DNA of 64,000 nt from Polyodon spathula (Eukaryota; Chordata; Actinopteri; Acipenseriformes; Polyodontidae). The notes beneath the pieces are model-generated. The model was not told where the DNA came from. It saw only the letters and a program-made list of their open reading frames with translations, and did not search any database. The DNA is taken from assembly GCF_017654505.1 (NCBI RefSeq), contig NC_054537.1, positions 73,385,618 to 73,449,617 on the forward strand, given 5' to 3'. Positions 61,556 to 64,000 of the stretch are shown piece after piece. Both the position numbers and the translations under genes were made by a program. Numbering within the stretch: the first letter of the stretch is position 1; the number at the start of each line of letters is the position of its first letter.

Positions 61556-64000
61556 AAATTTGATTTCGCATGGCTTTCTGTCTGAGTATGTATTTACTGC
61601 ACATTGTTTAGGAAGTGAACTAAAAGCTATTTTTTGTATTAGTTGTAATGTCCTTGCTCTCTGTTTAATGTTTAAAAACTCTATGTTTTTAAACATCGTC
61701 CACAAGAAAACAGCAAAAGTGACTATAGCTTAGGAACAGAAAAGTCACAAAACCCCCCTTTCCAAAAAAACAATTCAGTTTGGTTACCTCACCTTTACCT
61801 TTGGAACAGTTATTCAGGATAGTTTTCAATTATATTTTTTTCTGATAGTTTTGGATAGTTTTTTCTGTCACTATTTGGAATCATTGGAGGGCATTATCCC
61901 TTCTATCTGATGGTAGAGGCCACTTCTATATTTTAATTTAATGTATTTGTTTTAAACGGTATCAGAAAATGAATAGCTATATTATACTTTTTCTTCAACT
62001 AACTAAAGTTAAATTGTATTCAACAGCTTACATTTCACTAGCAAACAGGTTTGGTTAATTGATCGTAGCATGAATAAATCGATCAATAAAAAATGTCTTT
62101 AAAACCGCTATATATAGAACATCATAATCATAATTTATATTCATTAGATATTATGGGAAAACTTGAACACCTCCTTTTATTCAATTTTGGACTTCCCTCA
62201 AGCAGAAACTGACAACTGTACTTTTGTTGTGGCGAGACAAAGTAATCCTGGTTTCACAATACTCAGAGTTACTGTGTAGACAAAGTGACAGTTGCAGTAA
62301 AAGGCATCACTACTCATCACTTGCCACATGGCAACAGAGATTCCAGTCTCCAGGACTGTCACTTAACTCACTATTCCAAAAAGTTACAAAACTGAGTTTT
62401 CTACTTCTCCCTGACAGATATATCACCAGCCATCAAACCTGCAGTTACATTTGTTACATATACAGTACATAGTCAATCACAGTCCCCCCCCCAATAGTAC
62501 ACATTTAACTGTAGCTTAACATAGTGCACAGCCTCACCCCTCATTATATAGCCTTCTTATTCATTACACAGCACAGTTAAAATAATTACAAAGCATCCCA
62601 AATACCAGAGAGGACCTTTCATGTCAAGAGGTAATGTAAGAATTGCTTGGTGTCAAGAATTATAGTAACTATGTTTGTAATTTGTGGCATAAAAAGAGGT
62701 GAAACTATTAACACCAAAACATCTTTCACTTGTATTTGGATAAAAAAAAGAGTTAAAATGAAAGCAACTTAATTGGTAAACTTCAGCATTACTTGGGACA
62801 TATTCCTCAAGAGATAGTTTAACTTTTCATGCCACAGTTTATTAATCCTGCACAGTGACCTCACTGCATCTTCAATGATGCATTCCAACATTAGCAACAT
62901 GCTGCTTTGAATTCATTGTTAAACTAGCTCCATGGAGAATGGGATGACATAACAAGCTAAACATTCTCTAGCTAATAGGGAAACATCCATACATGCACTA
63001 TTTTGGTTCTGAAATCCTATTTGGAAGTGATGATAGTTTGAGAGAGCTTGCTTTTGGAAGACTTGACTTCCCAAGCAACTTGTTTTATTATTTTTACAAA
63101 TCCCAGTGGGGGTCTCATGCTGTACCTGTGGTATGAGCAACAAGTATCCACTGAACATGTTCTTTGCTGCAGGATTCACTTGTTATATTACCACCAGGTT
63201 GGAATTGCCTTGATAAAGACCTTTGAGCAGACACACCCTCCAGCAAGCAACCACGTGAGAGTCTCTTCAAAACCACAGGCAGGCTTTTACTCAGCCCTTG
63301 AGGTCCAGGAACTCTACTTGCCCCCCACTCGAGGACAATGAGGAGTATACTGTAGAAAGCCTAACTGAGCCTGATGAACTGGTGGAGGATGAAGCTGTTT
63401 ATCATTACTTTTAAGTTGACAGAAGATATATACATTTATATAAACATTTAATCGCAAATCTTGACATACAATTATTTTTAATTAAAAACAATTAAGCCTG
63501 ACTTATTTACATTTTTGGTCACACGGGGATCACAGCTTAAGGTTCACTCGCGGTAAATAAATAAAAGTAAAATTAAAATGTTGGATAATGTAGGTGTAGT
63601 TTGAACACTGTACAAAAATATGAATTTATTTATTTATTTTATGTACACTATTTCACAATAAATACTAAAACATTTTCGTTCTGGTGACTCTTATTTAATG
63701 CTTGGGTCCAATGAATTTCCATGTTCCGTGATTCAGAAGCCAATCACTCAAATCGCTCTTATAAGCACATGAATCACTGTTTGTCTGCAGTCACATTATG
63801 ATCACCTGAAACTCCCTTATAATTAAACATTCCTTTACTTTTGCTGCATCCTGTGTTTTTTTAATCAAAGCAGTATGTTTTTTTTTTTTTTTTTTTTTAA
63901 ACATAACCTTAATTGTTTAGATCTTTTTATTCACAGGCTATGGGTCAAATCGTCTTTTACTCAGGAGCATTCGCCCAGAGAGAGAACATTTCTCTTTAAA
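61556..64000. other. Unassigned intron sequence
   Basis: No gene confirmed. An acidic plus-strand frame at 63259-63414 is described under findings. Poly-T run at about 63879-63898. Confidence 0.35.

Overview
This is a vertebrate nuclear window: AT-rich, very long dinucleotide and trinucleotide arrays, no operons or compact genes, and many decayed DNA transposons and retroelements. Fish-type Tc1 families, hAT and pogo-like elements, L2-like LINE tails and a tRNA-derived SINE whose layout I associate with sturgeon and paddlefish suggest a ray-finned fish, most likely a non-teleost such as Acipenser or Polyodon. The genus is inference; the vertebrate assignment is firm.

The only host gene I can support is the 3' end of CTDP1 (FCP1, the RNA polymerase II C-terminal-domain phosphatase) on the minus strand. 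Its last coding exon (14847-15003) ends in the conserved acidic serine-rich stretch and the TFIIF-binding helix. A roughly 1-kb 3' UTR runs to a poly(A) signal at 13848-13853 with a GT-rich element beyond it. No earlier CTDP1 exon was recognised up to 64000, so 15004-64000 is best read as the last CTDP1 intron (at least 49 kb) and 1-13830 as the intergenic stretch beyond the gene.

Layout. 1-13.8 kb: LINE remains (1.9-2.9 kb), a solo LTR with a 5-bp target duplication (4.9-5.7 kb), an internally deleted Tc1-like element beside a reversed SINE (6.25-7.3 kb), a hAT-type transposase fragment (8.2 kb), one half of a long-TIR MITE (9.0 kb), a pogo-like element containing an LTR-like insertion (10.1-10.9 kb), and a hAT element carrying a second hAT element, each with an 8-bp target duplication (11.7-13.4 kb). 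13.8-15.0 kb: CTDP1 3' end. 15-64 kb (intron): small hAT MITEs (16.4, 30.0 kb), a Tc1-like element inserted inside the transposase gene of another Tc1 (23.4-25.8 kb), LINE fragments (34.2, 35.5, 40.0, 56.7 kb), SINEs (36.0, 61.4 kb), a 44-bp palindromic satellite with alternating centres beside a TTAA (36.5 kb), pogo-like elements (39.2-40.7, 59.2-60.2 kb), a broken Tc1 and a DIRS-like fragment (42.8-44.9 kb), hairpin MITEs (46-47 kb), the second copy of the 9-kb MITE (50.2 kb), a 60-nt G run (50.9 kb), and a nearly full-length but frameshifted Tc1 (53.4-54.9 kb).

Nothing here amounts to a new multi-gene system. The most unusual structures are the alternating palindromic satellite, the central inversion between two MITE copies, the nested transposons that give relative insertion ages, and several short coding-like stretches in the intron that I could not assign.
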